Origin: Oxytricha trifallax
Lineage: Eukaryota; Ciliophora; Spirotrichea; Sporadotrichida; Oxytrichidae
Reading direction: 5' to 3'
NCBI GenBank assembly: GCA_000711775.1
Contig: ARYC01001110.1
Location: forward strand, 82,739 to 146,738
DNA: 64,000 nt
Part shown: positions 1-11,565 of the stretch, piece by piece
Position numbering within the stretch: position 1 is the stretch's first letter
Layout of the letters: each line of letters starts with the position of its first letter
Made by a program: the position numbers and the translations under genes
The notes under the pieces: model-generated
Seen by the model: only the letters and a program-made list of their open reading frames with translations
Told to the model about the DNA's origin: nothing
Database searches by the model: none

Positions 1-329
1 AAAATTTACATAAGTTTTATAGTATAGTGGTAGTGAATCGCTTAAGGCAAGGGAACATAAGTTTTATATTTAGAAATTGCCTATAAGTTCGAAATAAACT
101 CTGTAGATAAAGAATTACCTCGATTTTCTAAAAAAAGTATGATCATCTCAAGAAGATTTATTTCAATCCCAATTTTCAGAATAAATATACTTAATATTTT
201 TCTTATAGATTAAGAGAAGCTTCAGAAATAAAGCACTTTAATGCGTTTAAGAAAGAAATTTGGGACAACCTATGCATTTGGAGCTTAAGAAGCATTGAAT
301 TAAACTTAAACTTTTGGATTCTCAGTTAA
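1..329. other. AT-rich edge, no gene assigned
   Basis: Short open stretches occur on the + strand if TAA/TAG are Gln, and the gene that follows may begin here, but I see no start codon or conserved motif that fixes it. Confidence 0.3.
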
Positions 330-1566
330 AAATAAAGTCATACAAAACTTTAATTTCGATAAGATACAGCGGAGATTCTAGTAAAGGAAATAATCAACAT
401 AAAATTATAATCATAAGAGTAAAGAAGATCTAATCAGTAATTCTGCAAGTTAGAGATAAATCTTTGTCAATAATCGAAATGAGGAGAAATTTACTTAATA
501 GAAAAGGCTACTTAATCAAAGACCTTCTACTACTTATTAAAATATCAAAGAAAAGGAAGTTGAAAATTTTCAGTAAATAAATCAAAAGATTTAAATGCCA
601 TTATGTTTAAGAATGCTTTCTAGATAAAGTTAAAATATCAATAGATCTCAAAATCTAAACAGAAATAGATTGAGAAGTTTAAGCTCAGTTGATAGTAATT
701 TAGTAGATAAAATGATTAGAATTATAGATGGAAAACGATTAAAAAGACATTCAATAAATCTTTATCAATACCAAAAATGAGAGGATTTAAACAGGACTTA
801 GGAGCTATCAAGTTAAAACTAGAAAATATTATATCATTTTTTACTAAGAAGAAAGTAAAGTGCAGATGTTACAAGCACATTTAGGCCTAGAACAACAAAT
901 AATTAAACGTTTGGAAAACAAAAAGATTCGAGGTATGAACTCGAGTAGTTATAAGCCAATGAAAATAGTTTTTAAAAGCTTAATAACAATGAATCTGAGA
1001 ATAAGCTATTGCTCTCTATGGTTACATCTAATTCAATAATAACAGGATTGTTCCATAGATCTATATTAATTAAAGAGAGGAAAGATTGAATAAAATATTG
1101 GAGAATGTTTAAAAGGAACTTTTTGGAATGAAGAAAAGCATTCCTTCTTTAAATTACTTAAACTCCAAAGCTCTAAGAGACTAAGCCTCCTCTTAATAAG
1201 AGAAAACTCCATCACATCACATTTCGCAATCCTTCAAATGACTAAAAAATATATAGAAAATCAAGAAACACAACAACTTATTAGAATAGAACCTAAATTT
1301 TTAGTGAAGATCCAAAGCATTAAATTAAATATGAATAAAGCCCTATAATGATTAGACAGATGTGTATTAAAGACACTTTCTATTCACTCTTTCCGGTTTA
1401 TGGAGTAAGCCCAGACAGATAGGTATCAGAAGTGAAACATCAAATGACTTACTCAGACTTAAATTTTATTGAGTAAAATTAACAGCTAAAGTAGACTGAA
1501 GCAATTTTGCAAAAAGAGATGACTTTAAAAGATAAACAGAAGAGCTTCTTAAAACTCAAAACATGA
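330..1566 (+). CDS. hypothetical Gln/Asn/Ser-rich protein
   Basis: Not recognised. With TAA/TAG as Gln the + strand carries several long open blocks: about 150 codons ending at 779, a block near 845-1015 (EQQIIKRLENKKIRG), one near 1130-1240 (FGMKKSIPSLNYLNSKALRD) and a last one from about 1300 to the TGA at 1564-1566 (FYSLFPVYGVSPDRQVSEVK, then a charged helical tail). Composition is basic and rich in Q, N, S and K with short coiled-coil-like stretches. The blocks lie in different frames, so the locus needs single-base corrections or unseen introns/IESs, and the 5' end is unknown. It could be two genes. Convergent with the RING gene that follows. Confidence 0.45.
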
Positions 1567-1692
1567 GAGGCATAAAATGAAAAAATTAAAACTTAAAAGA
1601 GTTGTATTGAGAGTGAATATTCCTTATTTAAATTATAAAAACGATTCATTTAATTTATAATCAACTAATTTTAAGGTATCCTATATCCATGT

Positions 1693-2862
1693 TCATCTAT
1701 AAACCTTAGTGACTCCATTGACTCTGTTTCTGCAAATAGGGCACATCTTACTCAAAGCTTAGCCAATAAAAGCCTTTACACAAGGATTACAAACACATTC
1801 ATGGCCACATGGATAGAATATGGTATCCTTTCTGTTATCCATACAAATGATGCATCTTTCTGCTTCTAAAATCTCAGGAATTTGCAAAATTTAAATCTCA
1901 TTAGGGTGTTTCTTCTCATTCCTGTAAGCTTCCTAAACATTAGGGATTATAAGTTCAAGTCTTTTGTGTTAAAGAAAGGCATTTGTAATTTGTTGAGCAT
2001 TAACATTGTGAGAATTTTGAATAAGGTTCTCTCTTAATTGAATACTTTTATCATCTTTTTTTCATGTTTCAAGTTCGTCGCAGATCATGTTGAGAAGATA
2101 CATAGAGCAACATCCCACTAGAAATTTTCCAAAAAATGGTAATGACATTATGAATAGTACCCACGTATCACTCATTTGCTCATCTTTATCAGCCGTTTAA
2201 GAATTGGATCTACTGTCACAAGTGAGGAAAGTATCAATCATTAAATAGATATAATAGGAACCCAAGACCGAAGTACAAAAGAAAGCATGCATAAAATTAT
2301 ATGTAGTTTTTACTCTGAACACTCCATAAAGCCCAGAGAGGGAAAGTATTAAGGAGAAAATTATCATCACTACAATTGGTCGGCTCTAAAATTATACATT
2401 AGATTAATACTTGAAATCTTTGGTTAGAATTGAAAGAATTTCGTATTAATTTTAAACTTACCCTTCTTTATACATATAAAGCCAAAGCAGCAAAACTAAA
2501 TAAGATCTGCATGAATAAGTATATGATGGCTTAATTGCGACTATATCTGATATTTTCTGGAATGGGCTTTGTCAAGAAATCTTTGTCGATAAAATGTTGC
2601 ATGTAGATTTAATCCACTCTTACAGTCACAAATGTCATTCAAGGTCTGTAGCTTTGATTATAGAACTTTTTTAAAAAATAAATAATGCAAATTTAAAATT
2701 AATAATTGATCTCCCTAAAACTCCTCATCCTCAAGATCAGCTTGATAAGGTGTAGGGTAGTCATTGAGAACTAATGGCTAATCCTTATTTCTGTTTTTCT
2801 AGGCATGATTTTAATTAAGTTTAAAATCATCAACTGTGGAAGCCGTCGTCTTAATTATTCAT
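1693..2862 (-). CDS. multipass membrane RING-HC finger protein (likely E3 ubiquitin ligase)
   Basis: The C-terminus is a RING-HC finger read on the minus strand from about 1860 down: RCIICMDNRKDTIFYPCGHE, then CVCNPCVKAF and MCPICRNRVNG, giving the C3HC4 ligand order. The stop is TGA at 1693-1695, just after the finger, as is usual for RING-HC membrane proteins. Upstream come an acidic N-terminus (ADLEDEEFQ), then hydrophobic helices such as IIYLFMQILFSFAALALYV and VVMIIFSLILSLSGLYGVF and a third near 2100-2170 (LFIMSLPFFGKFLVGCC), then a helical linker. By family knowledge such proteins ubiquitinate substrates from the cytosolic face of a membrane; no substrate can be inferred. A TGA sits in the linker between ELET and KKDD (about 2062). 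The start at 2862 requires one frame correction or an intron. Domain call is firm, exon structure is not. Confidence 0.72.
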
Positions 2863-3124
2863 TTTATCTTATAAAGATTTAATTAATTAATTCCTAGACA
2901 ATAAAATCCAATGTCTACCAGAAAACTATAAATGAAACATCACAAATTATGTATAGCTCAATTGATATATTTTGTGAATTTCGAATATTAGTATTATTTG
3001 TAAAGCTAATATATGTTTTTCTTTAAGAATAGCTGAGATAAAAAGATAAAATTAAAAAAGCAATTCTTATCAAATCAAACAATAATATATTTTTTAATTT
3101 ATATTTACTGAAGAATAAAAGAAA
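2863..3124. promoter_or_regulatory. divergent intergenic region between RING and ferlin genes
   Basis: About 260 bp, very AT-rich, between the start of the minus-strand RING gene and the plus-strand ferlin start, so it must hold both promoters. No specific element is recognised. An 83-codon minus-strand ORF overlapping 3023-3274 is antisense to ferlin exon 1 and is low complexity. Confidence 0.35.
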
Positions 3125-6100
3125 ATGAAAGATTAAGATTAAAAGTCTCCAATGAAGAAGGAAGAGCCCAAAGAAGATTAGAAAAAAGTTCCCAGAAATT
3201 AGGCAGAGAAGGGTAAAAAAGAAGAATCTGATTAGCTTGATGTAAGTAAATAGATCTTTATAAAAATAGTTCATGCAAATATTTTGATGACTAAGTTAAT
3301 ATGAATTTACAAACTTATTATGAAACCTCTTTATCGTTAAGATTCATTTTTCTTATGATTATTGACAATAACTTCTCTTAGAATAAGATGAAAGGAGGTG
3401 ATTATAGATACAAATACATATTTTAGAAGCGAAAGATATTAAAGCTAAGGGAAAAGCCGGAGGATGTGGATTTCTAGCGATGGTTATCGAGGGAGAAAAC
3501 CCACATCCAATGGTTGAAATAAATTATCTTAATCGTTTTTTCCATCAAATTTTCAAATTTTTTATGAATAGGATTCTTAATTAATGAATCTGCTATATGA
3601 GAAAGATTAAATATTTGAAAATCGAAAGAGAATTTATATTAAAAATTACTAACTAGAAATAGGTTGAAGTCCTGGGTCAAAAGAAAATGAAAAGTTATCA
3701 AAGTGCAACAAACAATCTAATTTTCAATGAATTGCTGTTCTTCGAGTTCAATAATTTGAAACTTGACTATTTAGAAACTGGAATGATATAGGTATCACTC
3801 CTCGATCATGATTTTATAGGTGCTAACAACATGATAGGTTAAATTAACTGTTGATTTGACTTACATTCACAAAATGAATAAAGATCATGAGCTCTATCGC
3901 ATGTGAGTAGCTATGGTATATGCATAAGATGAAACTAAGGGCATTAACGCTTTTCTTAAAATGTCCATTAATGTATTGGGACCAGGAGACAAGCCGCATG
4001 TGCATGATCCCTCTTAAGATTCGAAGGGTAGAAATGACAATGGAGCTTTAAAGTTGTTCACGCCTTGTCGTGTCAAGATGTCAGGTCACATTATAAAGTT
4101 TGGAATATTCAGGGCTGAACTTTTGGCTCCTTTAGACTTGATATAGAATAATGTTGGTCCATACTTCAAGATTTCATTTGCAGGTACTAAAGCAGAATAA
4201 AAGACAATGAATGATAATGGTAATCCAGAGTTTAATTAGGAGCTATCGCTATCATGCAAAATTTCTTGTATAAATAGCAAGATTAAAATTGAAATATGTG
4301 ATGATGACTTAACTTATGATAAGAGAGTAGGAACTCATTATATTAACTTCAAAGAAAAACAAGATAAAAGCTGTGGTCCCAGTGGGCCAATTTATATGGA
4401 CCATAGTTAACCGAAGAGGGAGAGTAAGCTGAATTCATGGCTAAATTTGGAGATAAGGGTTCTACTTATAGAGAGGGAGATTCTTATATATTTTAGACTC
4501 ATAACTAAGAAAATCCAAAGATTGAAACTAAAGACCTCAAGTTTATAATTAATTTTATCATTACATAGATTATATTTAGTAATAGTTTCCCAAGCCATCC
4601 TAGTCCTAATGTGAGAGAAAGAGAATATAAATTTAAAGTTGCTCTTTATGAAGGAGTTGAATTCCCAGATTATGAAAATTTTTGAGTTCATGCAACATGT
4701 GGTCCCTTCGAAACAGTCTCTAAAGTAGTAAAGAATGAAAATTCAAGAGCCATATGGAATCATTTCGTAACTGAGCTAAAAATCAGAGCTCCAGAATAAC
4801 CAGAGGATGTAAATGATGTCATTATTTATCTCCCTTGTGACGATAAACCAAGCTCCAGAGTATGCTTTAAAGAATAAAGGCAGCTGATCTTCTTGATACT
4901 AAAGACAAGATATTTTAGATTGTAAGCTACCTTCTCGAAGACGACAAATCAATGGATAGACTAGATGATGAACAGTTTCTAGGCATTATTTTTGCAAGAA
5001 TAAAGCTTTACTCAAAAGACATTGAGGACAGCCTCCCATAAGATTTATTAATGTCTCAGGAAAATTACATCGACTATCTTTTGCAAATTCATCTATATAT
5101 GGGCAGAGATTTCCCACCCGCTAATGAGACAGGAGCTGCAGATCCTTTTGTGATAGCAAGATGCCAAGGCAAAAAGACAAAATCAAGAGTTAAGTATGAA
5201 ACCTTAAATCCTGGATTCTTTGAGACATTAGAATTGGTTTTTAGTTTGCTACCATTATAATTTTTTTTTAAATAAACTGATTTGAATTAATAAATTAATC
5301 AAATATATTAAAAAATGTAAAATGTCTGATCAGGACCCTCTGTGTCATTTATAATTAATGTAAGCTACATAAATCAATATAATATTTATTTAACAAGTGT
5401 TGCACCTGGTAAGACTGAAGGCTTTAACAGACTGGTAGTTCAAAAAGTCACTGAGAGAGGGGCACAGGAAGTCAATATTGGTGATGGAGACTATGGAGGT
5501 GAGAATGTCGATGTAGATAAAACGTTTTTTAATAGATTTAAATTTACTATTGCTACTATTATAATTGATTAATTTTGTAATTCGCTTTATTTTCTATAAA
5601 AAATATCATGATTTAATGACAAAGATGTAAGTTTAACCACTATATTAAATTTTGTTTTAGTACCCAAAAGCAGGAATCTTACTGCTTATTTATGATGAAG
5701 ATCAAGATTTCTTTGGAGAGAAGAAAGATTTGTTTGGTAGAGTTTGGATTGACTTAGAAAAGAAAACTTCCTAAATTGATGTCCAGTTGATCAAAAAATG
5801 AGAACAGTGATTACCCATAAAGACCCAGAATGGCAGGATTTGATATTTGATGCAACTGGCTCTAAAGAAGGATTGATCCTTGTTGGCTATGATATCATAC
5901 CTCTTCACGAAAGATAATATGTAAGTTAGTATATCATTCAATCAATAACTCTCAACTTAGTTTCCTGTGAGTAAAATAAATATTATGCCTAGGACTGTAC
6001 CGGGTGTTCCCTCAAAAGCCTTAATTGGTATTAGAGAAATTATTCCATCCATAAATCTATTGCCAGTTAAAAAGATTTATTGTAAATTTGATATATCTGG

Positions 6101-7874
6101 AGACAGAGCCAGTAATTTCAAATAAGCATGCTGTTATAGGAGGCGCATATTAATTATGCTTTACTTTTTTAAAAATATTTTAGCATGCAACTTGCTAGAA
6201 GTTATCTCACTTGATATTGACGTACCTACTTATCTTGAATACTCACATTTAAATTATAATAATTCTTTAGCTTTTAATTGTAAAAATTTATGAAATCACC
6301 AGTACTTACAGTTTATGCTTATGACCATGTCATGGGTTTAATTGGAAGCAGACTTCTCGGAGTTGCAAACATCCCTCTAGAGAAATTCTGTGGGAAAGTC
6401 TTAAAGAATTTGAAATAGTCAACTGATGCCTTTACTTCTAGGACTAACAAGATCCCTAAAACATTTACTTTTTTACATTAAATTTTCAGTTTTTAACAGA
6501 TAAAAGCAGTACTGCATTGAAACTGAACGACATCAAACTTCTAGATAAATTCAAAGGTGGCTACTGATCAATTAGAAGCGATTAAGTCAACACAGATGAA
6601 GGTTAGGCCAAAGACCCAAACCCTCACTTATTTGAGTAGAACATTCACAAGAACCGATTGTCACTCTCCAAGCCAAAAACTACAATGAGTGTGCAGAGAA
6701 AACAAGAAAAGGAAGATGATGAAGAGGAGCAAAATTTGCTCAAGTCAGATAAGAAAAAGAAACACGTAGAAGAATACAAAAAGAAAGTTGAAGAAGATCA
6801 GAGAGCTATAGAGGAAGAAAAGCTGAAGAAACTTGATGAAAGCAAAGAAAATATTGAGCTAGTCAAAAAGAGATCAAATTAATATATGAACTATCACTGT
6901 GTAATCTATATTCAGTTTTATTGGATTTTAGATGCTGGCAAAAACAAGAAAGCTAAGTTTATGGAATCCCAAGAGGATTATGACTTGCAGCCTGATGAGA
7001 AAATAGATGAGACTCCTGAGTTGTTAGTTGAGAGAGAAACAGTACACGATGAACTGGATAATACAATGTGAGAGCTAGCATTTGACGTTCATAAGATAAA
7101 GCGAGGGTAAACTAAAGGTAAAGCAAACTTCATGTAAAAAACTGTCCAAAACACTCTGGAAACTACTGGACTTTTCAAGAACATCATTAAGATCAAGGAT
7201 AAGTCTCAATAGAAAGCTGAAATCGACAAGAGGTTCCAAGAATAAAGTCTAAATCAAATGTATTCTAGCATTTTATTTGCTAAAATTAGTTTTATTAAAT
7301 GATTATACATCACACCTAAGAAGTAAGATTTAATTTATTAGAGTAGGATGATTTAGTTTAATTACCCGTTTGTATATATTAAAAGGAAAGTACTTAACAC
7401 CAAAGGATTCGACCACAAGTGACCCCTATCTCATCATCAAGCTGGGCCAAACTACAAATCTTTGAGACCTAAGACTTACAACCCTGGTTTCTATACTTCA
7501 TGATATAACATGTTCCTTACCTGGTCCATCTACACTTGCTATTGAGTGCTGGGATTACGATGGTTTCAATTTCCCAGATTTAATTATCTTTAAATATCAG
7601 ATGCCATTAAATTAATGCTATTTAAAGATCTGATAGGTGCTACAAAGATTGATTTGGAAGACAGATTCTTTATCAAGGAATGGAAATAAAAATACCCTGG
7701 TAAAAAACCAATTGAAGAACGCACTCTGTTCGTACCCAAATCTGCAGCACCACAGGGAGTTATTTGATGTTGGTTGGAGATATTAGAACCGAAGGATGCA
7801 CAGAGTGCACCAAGGTATGATGTCAGGCCACCTCCTTAAGAAGAGTACGAGCTCAGAGTTGTTGTGTGGGAAAC
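3125..7874 (+). CDS. ferlin (multi-C2 membrane protein), N-terminal and central part
   Basis: Ferlins are tail-anchored proteins with several C2 domains that act in Ca-dependent membrane fusion and repair. The start ATG at 3125 opens a lysine-rich leader (MKDQDQKSPMKKEEPKED). A first C2 domain follows (IQIHILEAKDIKAKGKAGG, LIFNELLFFEF, VSLLDHDFIGANNMIG, then FDLTYIHKMNKDHELYR, the FerI-type block). Further C2 pieces are EGVEFPDYENF / VHATCGPFETVSKVVKNENS / AIWNHF near 4640-4780, LLQIHLYMGRDFPPANETGA with DPFVIARCQGKKTK near 5070-5190, ILLLIYDEDQDFFGEKKDLF near 5670, and VLTVYAYDHVMGLIGSRLLG near 6310. The part ends in ELRVVVWET at the 13-bp pointer at 7862-7874; the rest resumes at 17909. Small IESs and GT-AG introns interrupt it. 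Isolated TGAs (3852, 3904, 4683) and a few single-base shifts (for example near 4865 and 5790) remain. Confidence 0.82.
3519..3668. other. IES, 150 bp, pointer GGTTGAA, in ferlin
   Basis: The 7-bp repeat GGTTGAA occurs at 3512-3518 and 3662-3668. Deleting the AT-rich insert with one copy joins GENPHPMVE directly to VLGQKKMKSYQSATNNLIFN in frame, inside the first C2 domain. The insert itself lacks conserved coding sequence. This is a conventional unscrambled IES. Confidence 0.82.
6132..6188. other. IES, 57 bp, pointer AGCATGC, in ferlin
   Basis: AGCATGC is present at 6125-6131 and 6182-6188. Excision with one copy gives a continuous frame reading RASNFKQACNLLEVISLDID. The insert has neither GT at its left edge nor AG at its right edge, so it is not an intron. 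Confidence 0.82.
6247..6299. other. IES, 53 bp, pointer TCAC, in ferlin
   Basis: TCAC occurs at 6243-6246 and 6296-6299. Excision joins VPTYLEYS to PVLTVYAYDHVMGLIGS in frame, restoring a C2-type beta strand. The 4-bp pointer is short, but frame restoration and the lack of splice sites support it. Confidence 0.75.
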
Positions 7875-8036
7875 TATAATTTATTAATTATACAGATATA
7901 AGTTATAAAATTATTATTCAATAATTCCATTTCATTGATAAGATTATATTAAACAACAATTATAAATAATTAACAACTAATTTATAAACCTTCTTTCTAA
8001 AATTAAATTTGATTATTTAAGAAAAATTATATTAAA

Positions 8037-11000
8037 ATGTCTACTTTTGCTCTCTAACTAGCCAACGACAAATCTAAAATCAGAAATCTGTCATTCAAGC
8101 CACTAGTTAAGAATCATTTGAGAACGGCTTATCAACCGTACAACCTAAAATAATAAATTACAATCCGGTTTTGTTCTAGTAAACTGAGATATCTCAGTCA
8201 TATGCTACTTTGCAAACTATCACTGATCAAAATATGATTAGTGATATTATATTAATATAAAGTTTATATCAAAATGAAATTTTTGTAAATTTCTACAATT
8301 ATAATAAGGGTATTAATTATTTGATAATTGTTTACAATTAATATAGAATTGAGAATAAATTTGGTAAGACCATCATGACTTTATTTTTATGAATCGAGAA
8401 CATATAAACATTGTAAACCTATCCAATTATTTATTATTCAACTATCACTTATACCTGCATCTCAAAACATATATTTTATTATATTATGTAGTAGAGTAAT
8501 TTTGTATAAATTATAATTAGTCTAAGTTAATTATTACTTAATTATCAATTTTTTAATTTTTTCCCACGATACTAGAAATGAAAATGACTTGAATAATCAT
8601 TTGTTTTAGCAATGCGATTAAGTAATGAAACCAGGCTAAATATTTACTATACATTAATTCACAAATACTGAGGATGAGAATTACATGTGCATGAGTACGT
8701 AGAAAATAATTTAGATTTAATTAACATTTTATAGGTGTCTCAGATGAATATTTAGATACTAATGAGGAGCAGGAAGATGAAGATGATGAAAAACAAATAG
8801 AAGAAATCAATTTTCAGTAATTTCATAATAATTCAAACAGTTTGACTCATAATCTTAAAGCTCTATCAATACAGGCACAAATAAAGCTGGCAGTTCACAG
8901 CTTAAATTCTATGACTAACTCTTGATATCGTACTATAAACTGCTCTAAAGAATGATCATTGTTTATAAGGAACTACCATAATTAACATAAATGATTAATT
9001 AACTACTAAAAGCCTATCATAAGATCAATAAGAGCATTAGTTTCTAAATTTAAAGCAAAACACTAAAAATGCATCAGAAACATTCAATACCTAAGAAGAA
9101 AGTAAATTTGAATTATCAAGTTTGTTGAAAGAAGTAAATTTCAATAAAACTGGTCTCATAAGCTAAAGAATTAACTCTTCATTTCATGAATTCATCTAGT
9201 AAAGCCAAAAACAAAAGTCTCAATCGCATAGAAATGCAGCGTTGATATATCTTTAGGAAAACAATAAAAAAAATTTCATTCAGTTCACAAATAAAAAGTC
9301 AAATAATTCAGACAATAATAAGCTCAAAATTAACTAAAGCAAATTGGAGGAATATGTAACTGATAAAGGCAGCTAAGACAACATCATAAACTGTAATATT
9401 AGTGGTATTTATATACGTGAAAAATACTTAAAGGACTAACCCCTTAAATTACACATAAACAAATTCAAAAACGACTCCAACATAGATTTTAACAATTCAA
9501 AAATAGGATTTCATTAAAGATATCACAGTCTAAATGGTAATCTAAGCGACACCTAAACATCAAGCAGTACAAAGATAATTTATAGATTGAGCTTTTTAGC
9601 AAATAAAGTTTGGGAAATTTTGTAGAAAGAGATCTAGGCGGTACAAAGAGTGTCAATAGTAATAGAAATGATACTAGTCCAAGGTCTGCGCTCCATTAAT
9701 CTTAGAAAATTCATGATAATTCAATTAACAGAGATAAAATAGTGGCTAATGCATAAAAGTTATCTTAAAGTTTAATTTAACACAGTAAAAACAGTCGAGC
9801 TTCGAAAGAACAATAGCACATTCAGAAAAGCGGCTCATTAGACTACAAGTTATAAAGTGAATCAAGCCTTTAAACTTATGGTAAATACTAAGGGGATTGC
9901 AGATAAATGTTGAAGAATACGGCTCAGGCTTTAAGAATTGTATCAGGCAAACGAAATTATTTTTGATGAGGAAGTTCTAGCTGAGGCATTATTTTTATTA
10001 TATGAGGGTTTTACAACTTTAAACTGCCCATTTAGTAGAAAACCAGCGACTTTAAGCAAAGATAATATTTAGAAGTTTGCCAAGGAAGAAAAAGATAACC
10101 AGAAGGAATAACTTATGTAACAAATCGAAGGACTTTTTAACAATAAAATGCAAAGTGAAATCACTAAGCTGAGAGACTAAATAAACCAACTAGAGGGTTT
10201 AATAGAAAACAAGCAAAGTTTACTCTAGTAAATGATCGATAAACAGTTTGAAAATAAATTTTCTGTAACTAAAGATAGTCAGCAGACTAATTAAGCATTA
10301 TCTTAATCTGCAAACAGAAAAAGCCAAACTTATCTATTTAAAAGCTAACAGCAAAGCACGAGTTCTGGCAATATCCCAAAAAATGTGGAATTAATAGTTA
10401 CTCAAAATAAATCTCAAGAAAACATAAAGTGTAATTTGTAACCCTCAACTTAAAACTCTATGATTTCTTAATTTTGCAGATCTTTGAAGTCTGAAAGAAC
10501 AAAATCTAGGAAAATGTTTAAGTCGGAAGGCAATATTCAAATTAACACAACAAGAGAGCAATAGTAATATAATCAGTTGAAGTCTTTGAGATTCTCCAAT
10601 ACTAGTCTTATTTCAGATCTAAGCCAGTATAACGTCTCTTGTAGTAAAACTTAATCACCAAAATTTATTCAAAAAGATAAAGAAAGCACTTATTCTTGGG
10701 TAGTTAAAAGTTAAGGGAAAGAGAACAAAATAAAAAATACTACTAACTTTGACAGCACTCTCATCGTGGTTGAAAAAACTGACAGAGTTCTAAAAAATAA
10801 AATTTTTTCTTAACTGTTTAAAACTGAAAAGTCTAAGGTATAATCAAAATCAAATAAAGAAAATTAAAGCTAAAGATCTCAACAGCCAAGGACAACCAAT
10901 TTCAACATTTTACCCTGTTCACAGTTATAAAATTAAGTTAAAAAGTCACTTCTCACAAATAGTAATACTAACTCTACCTAGAGTTAGTTGTAATAACAAA

Positions 11001-11167
11001 CACAAATAAATTAAGATTAGAATAGTAAGTTGAAAAATAACTCTTCAATTTCTAGGCGATAGAGCATTAAAAAAATCAAGATATAAAATCAATATACTTT
11101 TAAGTATAGATTTCCAACAAATAAACTGAATTTAAAATCTGGAATGAACCTCAAAATATATAAGTGA
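8037..11167 (+). CDS. Ser/Gln/Asn-rich coiled-coil protein nested in the ferlin IES
   Basis: Not recognised as a known family. The ATG at 8037 opens MSTFALQLANDKSKIRNLSF. After a gap of AT-rich, probably intronic or IES sequence (8280-8560), coding resumes (QVMKPGQIFTIHQFTNTEDE), with a likely intron at about 8698-8734, then an acidic stretch (EEQEDEDDEKQIEEI). From about 8945 to the TGA at 11165-11167 one frame stays open for about 740 codons except for one TGA near 9911. A helical segment (LFNNKMQSEITKLRDQINQL, then EGLIENKQSLLQQMIDKQFE) near 10130-10250 predicts a coiled coil; the C-terminal third is Ser/Gln/Asn/Lys-rich and probably disordered. It ends 400 bp from the convergent gene on the other strand. 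Function unknown; a scaffold role is only a guess from composition. Confidence 0.62.
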
Positions 11168-11565
11168 TAGTCTTGAGTATTATTTAATTAAATATTTTAA
11201 ACAACCTAAACTATTAGTTACTTTTAAACATACTATATAGAGAATTCTCTTTTTGATTGAAATATAATTTATAATATTGAAAATCAAAATTAATATTCTA
11301 TCTAATTTACTTGAATAATACTTATAAATTTATAAAATCATTATTAATAGATATTAAATCATTTCGAAATGTAGTGAATTAATTAATTTATGAAATATTC
11401 ATTAAATAATAGATAATTTAACCATTATAAACGATTTAGAATACTAACTTATATTGTAATTTAAACATGAACTGTAGTATCTCTAATCTTATTTTCATGC
11501 TTAAAATTATAAAACAAATTGAGTTTACCTATAATTGATATTTTATACAGCAAATTTATTTGAAT

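Noticed and set aside
3023-3274. Minus-strand 83-codon ORF rich in Phe and Leu
   Set aside because: Antisense to the first ferlin exon; hydrophobicity comes from AT-rich, lysine-rich coding on the other strand.
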